From CAVZBW01 sp963773635 (GTDB taxonomy: Bacteria; Actinomycetota; Acidimicrobiia; Acidimicrobiales; RAAP-2), in NCBI GenBank assembly GCA_963773635.1, contig CAVZBW010000007.1:26486-90485 (forward strand): a stretch of 64,000 nt of DNA. Reading direction: 5' to 3'. Made by a program: the position numbers and the translations under genes. Shown piece after piece: positions 49,420 through 58,668 of this stretch. The notes beneath the pieces were generated by a model. It ran no database searches, was not told the origin of the DNA, and saw nothing but the letters and a program-made list of their open reading frames with translations. Positions within the stretch are counted from its first letter, which is position 1. Every line of letters begins with the position of its first letter.

Positions 49420-50226
49420 ATGGGTGGGGATCCCTCGGAGGCGTCGTTCAGGGCAGGGCCTGCATGGATCCACGATCCGGTCCCAGACCGGATCGCCCCC
49501 GAGCGTCTCGACCGGATCATGCTGCTCGGGACGCCCACCACCCTCCCGGATGGCTCGACGACGGGAATGGTCCCGGCGGGACCGCAGGCCCACCTTGCCG
49601 TCCAGGGGTCCGAGACGACCCCGCTTCCGACCCATTTCCACGGAGTCGACCAGTTCCAGGTGTTCGTCCAGGGTGGTGGGGTGGTGGGCCGCCACCGGGT
49701 CCGCCGCGGTGTGGTCCACTACGCCGACCGCGACACCGTCTACGGCCCACTGTGCCCTGGGCCGGAGGGCATGGCGTATCTCACGCTCCGCCCGGCGCAC
49801 GACCCGGGTGCCTCCTTCATGCCGGACGCCAGGGAGGTATTGGCCCTCCGTCTCGCACGCTCGTCGCGCTCGCCCGTAAGCCGCAGGAATCTCTCGGTCG
49901 ACCTGCTCGACCAAGCCCCAGCCGTCCGCCCGGAAGCCGGGCCGATCCGTGATGCGTGGGTCTCCTTGCTCACGGGCGACGATGGGCTGCGGGTCGCGCT
50001 GGGCACCTGGGCAGCGCGCCAGACCTTCGATACCGGCACGGTCCGCGGCTCGGGTGGCTACGTCCTGTCGCTCGAAGGCTCGGTGGAAGTCCGGGACGGA
50101 GGGGCGGAGGCAGTCGCCCTAGCCTGGATCCCACCGAGCGGCTCGGTGACCGGGCGAGCCGGGTCGGGCGGGTGCCGTCTGGCCCTGCTGCAGTTCCCGT
50201 TGACCACCTCCCGCGAGGAAGCCTGA
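49420..50226 (+). CDS. Cupin-like hypothetical protein
   Basis: A 268-residue protein. TPLPTHFHGVDQFQVFVQGGGVVGRHRV (20-residue core: THFHGVDQFQVFVQGGG) gives the cupin strand with two His and Gln-Phe, and AGPIRDAWVSLLTGDDGLRV followed by GGYVLSLEGSVEVRDGG resembles a second cupin module. It might therefore be a bicupin, metal-binding or structural; the substrate is not known. It begins 11 bases after ribBA with GAGAAGG as a binding site, so it is likely co-transcribed. Confidence 0.65.
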   Translation: MGGDPSEASFRAGPAWIHDPVPDRIAPERLDRIMLLGTPTTLPDGSTTGMVPAGPQAHLAVQGSETTPLPTHFHGVDQFQVFVQGGGVVGRHRVRRGVVHYADRDTVYGPLCPGPEGMAYLTLRPAHDPGASFMPDAREVLALRLARSSRSPVSRRNLSVDLLDQAPAVRPEAGPIRDAWVSLLTGDDGLRVALGTWAARQTFDTGTVRGSGGYVLSLEGSVEVRDGGAEAVALAWIPPSGSVTGRAGSGGCRLALLQFPLTTSREEA

Positions 50227-50298
50227 GCGCGCACCAGGGAACGACGGAACCTTTTGCTCGCCTCGAGCGTCTCTAAGACGTGGCGCTCGGCCTGTCTC

Positions 50299-50388
50299 TG
50301 CAAGATCCTCTCTCTTCGCGGCACCCGGAGAGCCGGCAAGACCCGGGGTCTCTGCAATATCTCGGTGCCGTGCAAGATCCCGATTTAG
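50299..50388 (+). repeat. 18-bp-period repeats upstream of the moxR operon
   Basis: TGCAAGATCC or close variants start at 50299, 50335, 50353 and 50371, each an integral multiple of 18 bases apart, with a degenerate copy at 50317. CGGCACC and GGTGCCG (about 50320 and 50364) also form an inverted pair. The array ends eight bases before the moxR ATG, so it may be a regulatory leader. Confidence 0.5.
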
Positions 50389-50395
50389 GCTGGCG

Positions 50396-51448
50396 ATGGT
50401 GAGCGTGCTCGACGAGAGAGGACCCGCCGCCGGGGATCGGACGGAGGCTCGCCGCAACGATGTGGCCGAGCTCTTTGCAGGCCTCGTCGATGCCGTCGCT
50501 GACGTCGTGCTGGTCGATCGCAGGGTCGTCGAGCTCGCGGTGGCCGCGATCATGGTCGAGGGCCACCTCCTCATCGAGGACTACCCGGGCCTCGGAAAGA
50601 CGACCCTTGCCAAGGCGCTTGCAGCTGCGACGGGACTCGACTTCCGCCGGGTGCAGTGCACGGCGGATTTGCTTCCGGCGGACGTGACCGGTGCCCTGGT
50701 CTTCGACCCGGGTGCCCGGGAGCCGGTCTTCCGGCCCGGGCCGGTCTTTGCCAACGTCGTCCTGGCCGATGAGCTCAACCGGGCATCCTCCCGCTCGCAG
50801 TCGGCCTTTCTCGAGGCGATGGAGGAGTACCAGGTCACCGTGGACGGGAGGACGTACGACCTCCCGCGGCCGTTCATCCTGATCGCCACGCAGAACCCGT
50901 TCGACGAGGCCGGCACGATGATGATTCCCCAGAGCCAGCGTGACCGGTTCCTCGTCCGCCTCTCGCTCGGGTATCCGACGCCCGAGCGCGAGCACGAGCT
51001 GCTCGTCCACGGCGACCGCTCCGGATTGGCCGCCCGGGTGCCGTCCATCGACGCCCCGCGTCTCGCATCGATGCAGGCTGCAGCCCGCGGGGTTCACGTC
51101 TCGCCGGCCGTGGCCGACTACGTCGTCGGGTTGGCCGAGGCCACCCGGCGCCACCCGAGCGTCCTCGTCGGGGCGTCGCCGCGAGCCGGCCTGGCCGTCA
51201 TGCGGACCGCCGGTGCGCTCGCCGTCGGCTCCGGTCGTGACTATGTGTCGCCCGACGACGTACAGGCCGTCGCCGCTCCGGCCTTGGCCCACCGCCTGGT
51301 TCTCACCCCTGAGGCGGTCCTCACCGGCACCGATTCCCTGGACGTCGTCCAGGACGTGCTGCTCCGAGTGCCGGTGATCGCGGACCGGCACGCCCGCGTC
51401 CGCGCGACTGACGGGCCTCCCAACCGGTCCCGTCGTCGCACGCCGTGA
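50396..51448 (+). CDS. MoxR-family AAA+ ATPase
   Basis: A 350-residue AAA+ ATPase. Walker A is EDYPGLGKTTLAKAL (about 61), Walker B NVVLADELNRA (about 122), the sensor and Arg finger QNPFDEAGTMMIPQSQRDRF (about 165-184). MoxR ATPases act as chaperones for metal or envelope-protein maturation, usually with a DUF58/VWA partner. The start ATG 50396 follows the 18-bp repeats. Its stop overlaps the DUF58 start (GTGA), so they are translated together. The C-terminal tail is Arg-rich. Confidence 0.92.
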   Translation: MVSVLDERGPAAGDRTEARRNDVAELFAGLVDAVADVVLVDRRVVELAVAAIMVEGHLLIEDYPGLGKTTLAKALAAATGLDFRRVQCTADLLPADVTGALVFDPGAREPVFRPGPVFANVVLADELNRASSRSQSAFLEAMEEYQVTVDGRTYDLPRPFILIATQNPFDEAGTMMIPQSQRDRFLVRLSLGYPTPEREHELLVHGDRSGLAARVPSIDAPRLASMQAAARGVHVSPAVADYVVGLAEATRRHPSVLVGASPRAGLAVMRTAGALAVGSGRDYVSPDDVQAVAAPALAHRLVLTPEAVLTGTDSLDVVQDVLLRVPVIADRHARVRATDGPPNRSRRRTP

Positions 51449-52611
51449 ACGCCACACCGCCGTCGGATGCGCCACGAGTCGTGCGTCCCACCGGGCGCGG
51501 GGCGGTGGGCCTGCTGGCCTGGGCGGGTGCAGTGGTGGTGGCCATTGTCGGGCCATCGTCGGCGGGGACCGGTCTCTGCGCCGCCTTGACCGTCGCCCTG
51601 GGCCTCGCGGTGGCCAGCGTGCTCATCGCCACTCGAAGGACTGCCGGAAACCTGCAGAGCGTCCTCGAGGGTCACACCCTCGTGGCCCGAGGCCACGACG
51701 CCTTCATCGCACTCCGTCTGGCAGGTGTCGCGCCGGCTCTTGGATGCCGGCTCTGCCTCGATCGCTCCTCCGTTCGTTGGGCGCGTGGGACCCGCAGTCC
51801 GAGCACGGAGGACCGGACGACGAGGGCGCCGCGCCTCGCCCCGCCGGCCGACGGGCGGCTCCGCGTCGCGGGGAGCCTGTCCGGTGCGCCGAGCGCGCGC
51901 ATCGTCGTTCCGACACGGCACCGAGGCGTCTATGTGTGCCGCGGCGTGGCGCTGTGGATGTACGACCCTCTCGGACTGTTCGGCGTCCGTCTGGCAGGAT
52001 TCCCGGACCTGGTTGTGGTCGTGCATCCCGTGCCGGTGCGCTCCGACCGGATCCCGGCGTCGCCGACTCCTCACGGGAGCCTCCACGACGGCATGGCCCT
52101 CGCCAACCCGACGATGTCGCCGGCGCGATCCGGCGGTGCCGACGCGGTCGGTGTCCGCCCGTACCGGGCGGGGGATCGCTGGTCCTCCGTGCATTGGCGA
52201 GGACTCGGGAGCACATGGCCCCTCCTGGTCTGGGACTTGGGCGACTCGGGGACCGGAACCCCCCACCTCGTGCTGGACGATCGGGCCGGCGTGCACCGGC
52301 GCGTCTCCTTCGAGGCGGCACTCGACTTGGTCGTCGGGCATGTGGCCACGAGGCCATCAAGCGCTCCGCCCATGGTGTTGCGCTCGTTGGCGTCCGCCGA
52401 CGCCGTGCTGGTTGCCGGCGGGTCACCGAGCGAGTCGCTCCTGAGATGGTTGGCCGCGATCGAGCCTCGCCGGACGAGCACCGTGGGACCGCGGGCAACC
52501 CGATCATCGGGCGGTGCCGGCCCGGGGGACGTGGTGGTCACGACCGTGACCGGCGCGAGGTCGCTCGGAGAGCTCGAGCGGCGAGGCGTACGTCTCGTGG
52601 TGGCCGAATGA
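51445..52611 (+). CDS. DUF58 domain-containing protein
   Basis: A 388-residue protein with two N-terminal hydrophobic helices (about 14-50) and a DUF58 domain. GVRPYRAGDRWSSVHWRGLG (about 234) is the DUF58 signature (YRPGDxxRxIHW), and WMYDPLGLFGVRLAG is the family's strand. DUF58 proteins are vWA-like partners of MoxR ATPases. The stop overlaps the transglutaminase-like gene start (ATGA). Its exact molecular role is unknown. Confidence 0.9.
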   Translation: MNATPPSDAPRVVRPTGRGAVGLLAWAGAVVVAIVGPSSAGTGLCAALTVALGLAVASVLIATRRTAGNLQSVLEGHTLVARGHDAFIALRLAGVAPALGCRLCLDRSSVRWARGTRSPSTEDRTTRAPRLAPPADGRLRVAGSLSGAPSARIVVPTRHRGVYVCRGVALWMYDPLGLFGVRLAGFPDLVVVVHPVPVRSDRIPASPTPHGSLHDGMALANPTMSPARSGGADAVGVRPYRAGDRWSSVHWRGLGSTWPLLVWDLGDSGTGTPHLVLDDRAGVHRRVSFEAALDLVVGHVATRPSSAPPMVLRSLASADAVLVAGGSPSESLLRWLAAIEPRRTSTVGPRATRSSGGAGPGDVVVTTVTGARSLGELERRGVRLVVAE

Positions 52612-55031
52612 TCCTTGCTCGAACGGGCGCAGGCCGCTCGCGGTCCGTTCGTCTCGTCTGGGCCGACGAGGCGCTGGGCGCCGGCCTCGCATTGATCGGA
52701 GCCGTGGCGCTGTTCCGGGTGCTCGTGGATCCTGCCTCTCAATCGTTGGGATCCCTATGCGCCGGTGCGGCCGCCGGCTATGCCTCGGGCTGGTGGATCG
52801 TCCGGAGTCGCCACCGGGTGGTGGCGGCAGCCGTCAGTGTCGCCGTGCTCGTGGTGGTGCTCGTCGAGGCGGGCGTCGCACCTCCCTGGCATCGAGTGGC
52901 GGTCGAGCCCGGGGCCTGGCACCAGGTGGGCAAGAGCCTCGGGACGAGCGGCGGCCGGGCCCTGCTGGCTGCGTGCGTGCTGGCCTCTGCCGCGGCCCTC
53001 GTCGAGCGGGCCGCCTTCGGGCTCCGCGGCGGCGGCCGCGGCCCGGCCCCGCGTGCCGGGCTGGCCGTGGCCCCGGTCCTGGCGTTGGTGATCTGGTCGC
53101 TCGCCGTGCACGACGGCATCGGCGGCGCTCTGCTCGCCGGTGCCACGGTCCTTGTCGGAGGGGCGTCGTTGCTGGTCGGCGACGTGCGCGCAGACCAGTC
53201 GGCCCACCCCCCTCCCAAGGAGCAACGGCGGTCGGGTGGGTTCCGCAGGTGGTGTCTCGTGGCCATCGCCGTCCTCTTGCCGCCACTGACGGCCCTCTCG
53301 CTGGCCGCGGCCGCCGGCGCGGGGATCGGCGGAGGGATCGAGATGTCCGCTCCCGCGCCAGCGAGCGCTCCTACTGCTGAGGCCCTCACGAGCAACGTGG
53401 TGGGCTTCGCGGACCGACACCCCGACGTCGTCCTCTTCCGGGCCCGGATGACGGCGCCGACCTACTGGCAGGTGGCCATCTTGACCAGGCGAGTCGGCGA
53501 CGGCTGGCGCGCCTCGCCGGGGCTCACCCAGGCCACCGCTCGAGCCGACTCGCCGGCCGATCCTTCCCCGTCGTCTCACGCATCGGGCAACCGGTCCCGC
53601 CTGGTCGCCCGGGTGACGATCGCGTCCTACGCCGGCCGGCTGGTCCCGGTGCCGATCGATACCGTCTCGGTGTCCCGAGGGTTCCGCCCGGTCGGCGGGT
53701 CGGTCGTGCAGTCCCGTCCGACGGTCCCCGGACAGCGCTACACGGCGTCTGCGATCCTGCCGGTGGTCGTCCCGTCATCGCGGGTCGCCGAGGGTGGGTC
53801 AACGAGTCCGGCCGACCAGCGGCAGGTGGAGCAGGCGTCGGTGGTGCCGCCCATGCCCCAGGAGGTCCGCGCCCTCGCTCGACAGGTTGCCGACGGATCG
53901 ACGGACCCCCATCAGGTCGTGCAGCGCCTGGTGGACTGGTTCCGCTCGGGCCGCTTTCGCTACACGACGGCGCCACAACCGCCGGCCCCGGCGGGGGAGT
54001 CGCCCGTGGGGCTCTTCTTGACCGACACGAGGACCGGCAATTGTCAGACCTTCGCCGACGCCTTCACCCTGATGGCCCGCTCGCTCGGCATCCCGACGCG
54101 GGTCGCCGTCGGGTTCACGGCGGGCTCCCGCTCGCCGGACGGGACCACGACGATCACGGGAGCCGATGCCCACGCATGGCCCGAGGTGTACCTGGGTGGA
54201 GCAATCGGGTGGATGTCCGTCGAGCCCGCGCCCGTCGCCTTGGCGGGATCCGCCATCCCCCTCGGAGTGCTCGGGCCGGGCGGCCTGGGGACACCCCATA
54301 CCCGTCTGCCCGCGCCGACCGCCAACCCCGTCCCGACCACGATCCCCACTCCCGCGACGTCGCCCTTCTCGTCGTCACCCGTTGCCAACGCGCCACAGCG
54401 GGGGACCTCGCCGGAGGCTCACCCCTCCCGTCGGGGTCACGGCGCCGTGGTCCTCTGGGCGGCCCTGGTGGTCGCCGGGGTCGGCGCCGTCCTCGGCGCA
54501 ATCGTCGGCGTCGCGGCGGTCCGGCGGCGGCGGCATCGGCGATCCGGCGCTCGTGGACTGGCTGCCGTGGACGATGCCTGGATGGAGTGCGAACGCTCCT
54601 TCGACCGGGTTGGCGCACCCCGTCGCGCGAACCGGACGCCGCTCGCCCACGTCGACCAGGTGCGGCAGCTCATGGGCATCGACGTCGAGCTCGACCGGAC
54701 CCACCGTGAAGCGAGGAGCTCCGACGCGTCGACGTTGCGGCAACTGCGTCGGGCCCTCGAGGCGGCCGGCCACGTCGCCCAATGCGAGCAAGAAGCCCGC
54801 TACAGCTGCCGGCCCGTCACCGACGACATCGTCCGGCGCGCCGCGGCCGCAGGAGGTGAGGTGGTGCAGGCGTTCAAGGACCGCCGGGTGCGCACCATGG
54901 CCCGCCATCTGCTCCGGGCGGGCACAGGGACGCACATCGATGGAACTCCCGAGGACCCTCGTGCGTCAACAAGGTGTGGAGCACTCGAGGGAGAAGGGGC
55001 TCGCCGTGGCGCAGCTCGAGCCGGTGTCTGA
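52608..55031 (+). CDS. Transglutaminase-like membrane protein (TgpA/DUF3488 type)
   Basis: An 807-residue protein. About six N-terminal membrane helices (to about 240) are followed by an extracytoplasmic domain; the transglutaminase catalytic Cys is in TGNCQTFADAF (about 482), His in DAHAWPEVYLG (about 519) and Asp/Glu near VEPAP. A further hydrophobic helix (about 610) and a cytosolic C-terminal helical part end it. The layout is that of TgpA, the usual third member of MoxR-DUF58 operons. A role in cell-envelope protein processing is expected. The end overlaps the sigma-factor gene. Confidence 0.92.
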   Translation: MILARTGAGRSRSVRLVWADEALGAGLALIGAVALFRVLVDPASQSLGSLCAGAAAGYASGWWIVRSRHRVVAAAVSVAVLVVVLVEAGVAPPWHRVAVEPGAWHQVGKSLGTSGGRALLAACVLASAAALVERAAFGLRGGGRGPAPRAGLAVAPVLALVIWSLAVHDGIGGALLAGATVLVGGASLLVGDVRADQSAHPPPKEQRRSGGFRRWCLVAIAVLLPPLTALSLAAAAGAGIGGGIEMSAPAPASAPTAEALTSNVVGFADRHPDVVLFRARMTAPTYWQVAILTRRVGDGWRASPGLTQATARADSPADPSPSSHASGNRSRLVARVTIASYAGRLVPVPIDTVSVSRGFRPVGGSVVQSRPTVPGQRYTASAILPVVVPSSRVAEGGSTSPADQRQVEQASVVPPMPQEVRALARQVADGSTDPHQVVQRLVDWFRSGRFRYTTAPQPPAPAGESPVGLFLTDTRTGNCQTFADAFTLMARSLGIPTRVAVGFTAGSRSPDGTTTITGADAHAWPEVYLGGAIGWMSVEPAPVALAGSAIPLGVLGPGGLGTPHTRLPAPTANPVPTTIPTPATSPFSSSPVANAPQRGTSPEAHPSRRGHGAVVLWAALVVAGVGAVLGAIVGVAAVRRRRHRRSGARGLAAVDDAWMECERSFDRVGAPRRANRTPLAHVDQVRQLMGIDVELDRTHREARSSDASTLRQLRRALEAAGHVAQCEQEARYSCRPVTDDIVRRAAAAGGEVVQAFKDRRVRTMARHLLRAGTGTHIDGTPEDPRASTRCGALEGEGARRGAARAGV

Positions 55032-55572
55032 GGATGACTGGCCGGGGGTCGGGAACGATCGGAGCGAGCCCACCCTCATGGGCTCGCAGCCGAGTGCGGA
55101 GATCGAGGAGCTGTACCGCTGCCAGCGACTGCCGATGCTCCGCCTCGCCCGTCTGTTGACGGGTTCTTTGGCGGTGGCCGAGGAGCTGGTCCAGGACGCC
55201 TTCATCAAGTTCTCCCGATCGCACGGAAGGAAGGACGAGCCGGCCGCCTACCTCCGGGTCATCGTGGTCAACCTGTGCCGGTCACAGCAGCGACGCACCC
55301 TGTTGGAGCGGCGACTCGTCCCCAAGGCGCCACTGCTCTCGGGAATTCCCGAGATCGACGAGACCTGGGACCTCGTCCGGCGGCTGCCGTTCCGACAGCG
55401 GGCTGTGCTCATGCTCCGCTTCTACGAGGACCTCTCCGAGGCCGAGATCGCCGCCGTCCTCGGATGCCGGCCCGGCACGGTCAAGTCGGCACTGCACCGC
55501 GGGCTCGCGACGCTGCGGAGGAAGCTCACCGATCCCCTCGAGGGCGGGGAGGAGGCAAGGGCCGATGGCTGA
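55006..55572 (+). CDS. RNA polymerase ECF/SigE-type sigma factor
   Basis: A 188-residue sigma factor. Region 2: ELYRCQRLPMLRLARLLTGS and AEELVQDAFIKFSRSHGR (about 30-75). Region 4: LPFRQRAVLMLRFYEDLSEA then EIAAVLGCRPGTVKSALHRG (about 125-165). This matches the SigE-like (SigE-family SDR-regulator-type) group found in actinobacteria. GTG 55006 has GGGAGAAGG upstream at seven bases; ATG 55078 or upstream ATG 54940 are alternatives. It overlaps the transglutaminase gene and the membrane protein gene (8 bases), so the operon encodes its own transcription factor. Confidence 0.9.
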   Translation: MAQLEPVSEDDWPGVGNDRSEPTLMGSQPSAEIEELYRCQRLPMLRLARLLTGSLAVAEELVQDAFIKFSRSHGRKDEPAAYLRVIVVNLCRSQQRRTLLERRLVPKAPLLSGIPEIDETWDLVRRLPFRQRAVLMLRFYEDLSEAEIAAVLGCRPGTVKSALHRGLATLRRKLTDPLEGGEEARADG

Positions 55573-56986
55573 GCACGACCGCCTGGAGCGTCGACTCCGA
55601 CGAACCTTCCAATGGATCGCCACCAACCCCGACGAGGCGCGCCCTTCGCCGGGCATGCCGGAGAGATCCGGCGATCGGGGCGTCATCGGTCGCGGCGAAG
55701 AGCCCGGCCTCTACCTGGACGACCCACCACCGGCGCGCTCGGGGCGACGATTCGGGCGAACCGCGGTGCTCATCGGTGTCGCGGCCGTGTTGGTGGTGGC
55801 CGCCGGGGTGCCCCTCGGGCTCGTCGCGGCGAGCACCGGCAGCAGCGGCTCGGGAGAGCACGGAGAGGCTCGGAGCCACCATTCCACGGGGCCGACGGAC
55901 GCGGCCGCCAAGACCCAGGTGGTCTCGGCGCTGAGCGCTACGACCAACGCCGGCAACTGGGACATCTCGTACGACTACAGCGAGGTGTTGGGGTCCAACG
56001 AGACGCCACCGCAGACGGGGGTCGTGTGTCAAGTCGGGCCGACCGGCTCCTCGTGCGCACCCGAGGCGACCTCCACCTCCCAGGGTGTCACGGTGACCGG
56101 GAGTGGCGTCATCGACGTCAATCCCAAGGCGATGGTGACGACGGCCAACGTCAGCAACTTCGGCAGGGTCGTCGTGCGGCTCAACTCGACGACCGTCTGG
56201 GAGATCACCGGGGGTGACAGCGGAGGATTGGCGCCCGACTCACCCAACTCGCAGGGTTTCGGACAGGACCTGCCCGGGTATGCGGGCCTGGTCGAGGGCA
56301 CCCTCGGGACGCGCGAAGGTGCCGTCGCCATGTTGGGGCTCGGCAGCCCCAACGGCTACCTCGAGCTGGACCAGAACGCCATCGTCGGCGTGTCGCCGAC
56401 GGGGACCGGGTCCGTGGACGGCAAGCCCGTGAGCCAATACCACGTGTCGGTGCAGCCCGACCAGCTGGCCAACGATCCGAGCGCGAGCCCCCAAGAGGTG
56501 AGCACGATCCAGGCCGCGGTCACGACGCTCCAGGGCGCGGGGCTGTCGGGCACTACCGCCGACGTCTCCGTCGACGCGCAGGGCTTCATCGTCCGGTCCG
56601 TCACGACCTACCAGTTTTCCGACGGTGGATCGGTCACGGTACAGGGCGACTTCAGCAATTTCGGATGTGCGGGTACCGTGCTCATGCCCGGCCAGAGCGG
56701 ACCTACGGCGCCCCCCGCCGACTGCGTCTCGCCGGACTCGCCGCAAGGCTCGACGACCACCACCGTCCCGAGCTCCACCACGACCACCGCGCCGGCCACG
56801 ACGACCACGAGCCCGAGCACCAGCACCTCGACGCCCCCCGCGTCGACGACCACCACGCGTCCGAGCTCCTCGACCACCACCCCCACCACCACGACGCCCG
56901 CCACGGCCACGACGGGGATCGCGCCTCCGACCACGTCCAGCGGGGGGGTGTCCTCCCGGACCTCGACGACGATCTCCTCCTCTTGA
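55565..56986 (+). CDS. Membrane protein with extracytoplasmic domain, possible anti-sigma factor
   Basis: A 473-residue protein. A short cytosolic N-terminus (about 1-60), one membrane helix (about 68-90, LIGVAAVLVVAAGVPLGLVA), then an extracytoplasmic beta-rich domain (about 120-380) and a Thr/Ser/Pro-rich tail (about 395-473). The ATG overlaps the sigma-factor stop, and this order is that of sigma/anti-sigma pairs, but there is no anti-sigma domain that I can name, so the role is inference. The surface domain could sense envelope state. Confidence 0.7.
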   Translation: MAEHDRLERRLRRTFQWIATNPDEARPSPGMPERSGDRGVIGRGEEPGLYLDDPPPARSGRRFGRTAVLIGVAAVLVVAAGVPLGLVAASTGSSGSGEHGEARSHHSTGPTDAAAKTQVVSALSATTNAGNWDISYDYSEVLGSNETPPQTGVVCQVGPTGSSCAPEATSTSQGVTVTGSGVIDVNPKAMVTTANVSNFGRVVVRLNSTTVWEITGGDSGGLAPDSPNSQGFGQDLPGYAGLVEGTLGTREGAVAMLGLGSPNGYLELDQNAIVGVSPTGTGSVDGKPVSQYHVSVQPDQLANDPSASPQEVSTIQAAVTTLQGAGLSGTTADVSVDAQGFIVRSVTTYQFSDGGSVTVQGDFSNFGCAGTVLMPGQSGPTAPPADCVSPDSPQGSTTTTVPSSTTTTAPATTTTSPSTSTSTPPASTTTTRPSSSTTTPTTTTPATATTGIAPPTTSSGGVSSRTSTTISSS

Positions 56987-57504
56987 GCCGTCGACGCTGT
57001 CGAAGTGGGCAGCGGCCGTGCTCGCCCGGAGCCGCTCCGGGTCGAGCGGGCGCCGGACGCCATCACCGGGAGTTTGGTGGCGGCGTCGTCCAGCTCCTGC
57101 GCACGCGCCCAACGACTGTGGCTCGTTGCGGGCTACGTCCGGCGCCGCACCTTGGCCCGCCTCCCCGGGCGGCGATCGCGAGCGTCCCACCGCGCCCCGG
57201 CCCCGAATTGGATCGCATTGGTCGAGGTGGTCGGTCGTGGCGAGGCGTCCCGCACGGCCGGGACCATCATCCTCTCCGATGTGCTTGCACAGCGTCGCCT
57301 GCATCTCGGCGACGTTGACCCGGCGGACGTCCTCGTCACGGAGGCGGTGACCCCTCACGGGGAGGGCCTGTTGTTCTCCGTCCGAAGCTCGGTCCTTCGG
57401 AGTGGGCCCCGGTGGCTCGCACGGAGGATCGGTGCGACGCTCCTGGTGCGCATCAGGGGGGGCATTCGACGACCCTCGCGTGCGGGGACGGACTGCGACG
57501 ACCC
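56987..57504. other. 518-base stretch without a confidently called gene
   Basis: I see open frames on both strands here, but none with a recognisable domain, and codon usage does not clearly favour any. On the minus strand a short segment (about 57230-57350) has high GC in third positions and could be coding, but it lacks a convincing start. It may be a spacer or decayed gene. Confidence 0.3.
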
Positions 57505-57741
57505 TCAATACCGCGGCCATTCCTCGGGCACGAGATCCTCCAAGACAGGGGGGTGATGCTGCCGGAAGAGCGGCGCAAGCGCGCCGTGGTATCCGAAACG
57601 GCCGACCAGCGGCATATTGCACCGGTTGATCGCGGGATCCTCCACCCTGTGCCGACAATCAGGACAGCGACCCTGGGATACCAGGGCCTCCTCACGACGG
57701 CGACGACGAACGTCCAACCTGCGCAGTGTGCTCTTCCACAT
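57505..57741 (-). CDS. Small zinc-ribbon-like protein
   Basis: A 78-residue protein. RRREEALVSQGRCPDCRHRV has a CPDC half-site, and INRCNMPLVGRFGYHGALAP carries another Cys; the tail is PVLEDLVPEEWPRY. GGGGAGG lies eight bases before ATG 57741, an excellent ribosome-binding site. I do not recognise the family. The single CxxC and one further Cys leave metal binding uncertain. It is the first gene of a minus-strand group before the LapA-domain gene is met from the other side. Confidence 0.6.
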   Translation of the reverse strand: MWKSTLRRLDVRRRRREEALVSQGRCPDCRHRVEDPAINRCNMPLVGRFGYHGALAPLFRQHHPPVLEDLVPEEWPRY

Positions 57742-57921
57742 TGTGCTCACCTCCCCGAACCTGAGGGGTTAGTGGCCTGCAAAGCCGATTCCTTAAGTTA
57801 AGAACAGCGTTCCGACATTCGGTGTTCCCTCTGTCGGGTGCCTAGCGGGAGATCCCCCGAGGAGTCCTCGCTCGCCGGCAAGGATCAAGGGGGAGCCCGG
57901 GCAGACGCCGCACCGAAGTCA

Positions 57922-58191
57922 TCAGCCTCGTTCGTGGCGTCGCTCCTTGCGACGACGGTGACGCCGTATCACGCCGAGTCCAATCCATATCAGCGCTCCA
58001 AATGCCGCGGTGACGATCGTGTACAGCCACAGCGGCCACGAGAAGTACCAGGCCAAGAAGTGGAGTCTGATCTTCTCGGTGTTTTGGATGATGAAGATCA
58101 GCAGCAGGCCTAATCCGATGAGAGAGGTGATCGCTCCGCCGCTGAGTCCCACACGGTTCCTGCGACTGCCGCCTTGATCCTGCTGGGCCAT
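57922..58191 (-). CDS. LapA (DUF1049)-domain small membrane protein
   Basis: An 89-residue protein with two hydrophobic helices (about 18-37 and 47-71). ITSLIGLGLLLIFIIQNTEK then IRLHFLAWYFSWPLWLYTIV matches the LapA/DUF1049 pattern (N-x-x-x-V-x-x-x-F-x-x-x), and the C-terminus is strongly basic (RRHRRRKERRHER). In Gram-negatives LapA helps LPS assembly; in actinobacteria its role is unknown. AGGGGGG precedes ATG 58191. Confidence 0.8.
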   Translation of the reverse strand: MAQQDQGGSRRNRVGLSGGAITSLIGLGLLLIFIIQNTEKIRLHFLAWYFSWPLWLYTIVTAAFGALIWIGLGVIRRHRRRKERRHERG

Positions 58192-58668
58192 GTTGCCCCC
58201 CTTGTGGATCTATGACCCCGGACAAACCCGCCCGGGGACCAGGCGAGCTTGTCACATGAGGCTCTGAGAGGGGGCGTCTGGGCGGTTCCCCGCCGTTTCG
58301 TGGCATCCGTGTCCCGCTCACCGAAGTGCGGCCCTCGATCACCCGGGCTCCTTGAGCGGCCTCTCCCACGAGAGTCCCGTCGGCGGCCACGCTGGCTTCT
58401 TCCAAACCTGCGGCTGGAAGCTCAACCCGACCGCCTGGATCTGCGCCCCAGCTCGTGTGAAGCGTGACGACCTTGCACAGCCGGCCGCTGGTCGCGTGGC
58501 CGCAGAAGAAGCCTCCGATGCGTAATGGCCACCCTCGCCCCGGGTGAGGAACGACAGGCCCCGGGCTTCGAACGCCGGGGGTCTTCCCGCGTCAGGACTT
58601 GGTCGACATCGGTGGGCCGAAACGGGAGCCCCGTCGGTAGGCTGGACTCAGTTACGAGGAGGCCGAAG
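58192..58668. other. 477-base stretch without a confidently called gene
   Basis: This stretch lies between the LapA-domain gene and the PRC-barrel gene. No frame here shows a known domain. A minus-strand reading near 58340-58405 (EEASVAADGTLVGEAAQGA) is coding-like for a short distance but decays. GAACGCCGGGGGTCTTCC precedes the plus-strand gene, with TAGGCT at 58637-58642 as a possible -10. Confidence 0.3.

Noticed and set aside
57005..57556. A 183-codon plus-strand open frame after the possible anti-sigma gene
   Set aside because: Arg/Ser-rich composition and no recognisable domain; it overlaps the better supported minus-strand zinc-ribbon gene.
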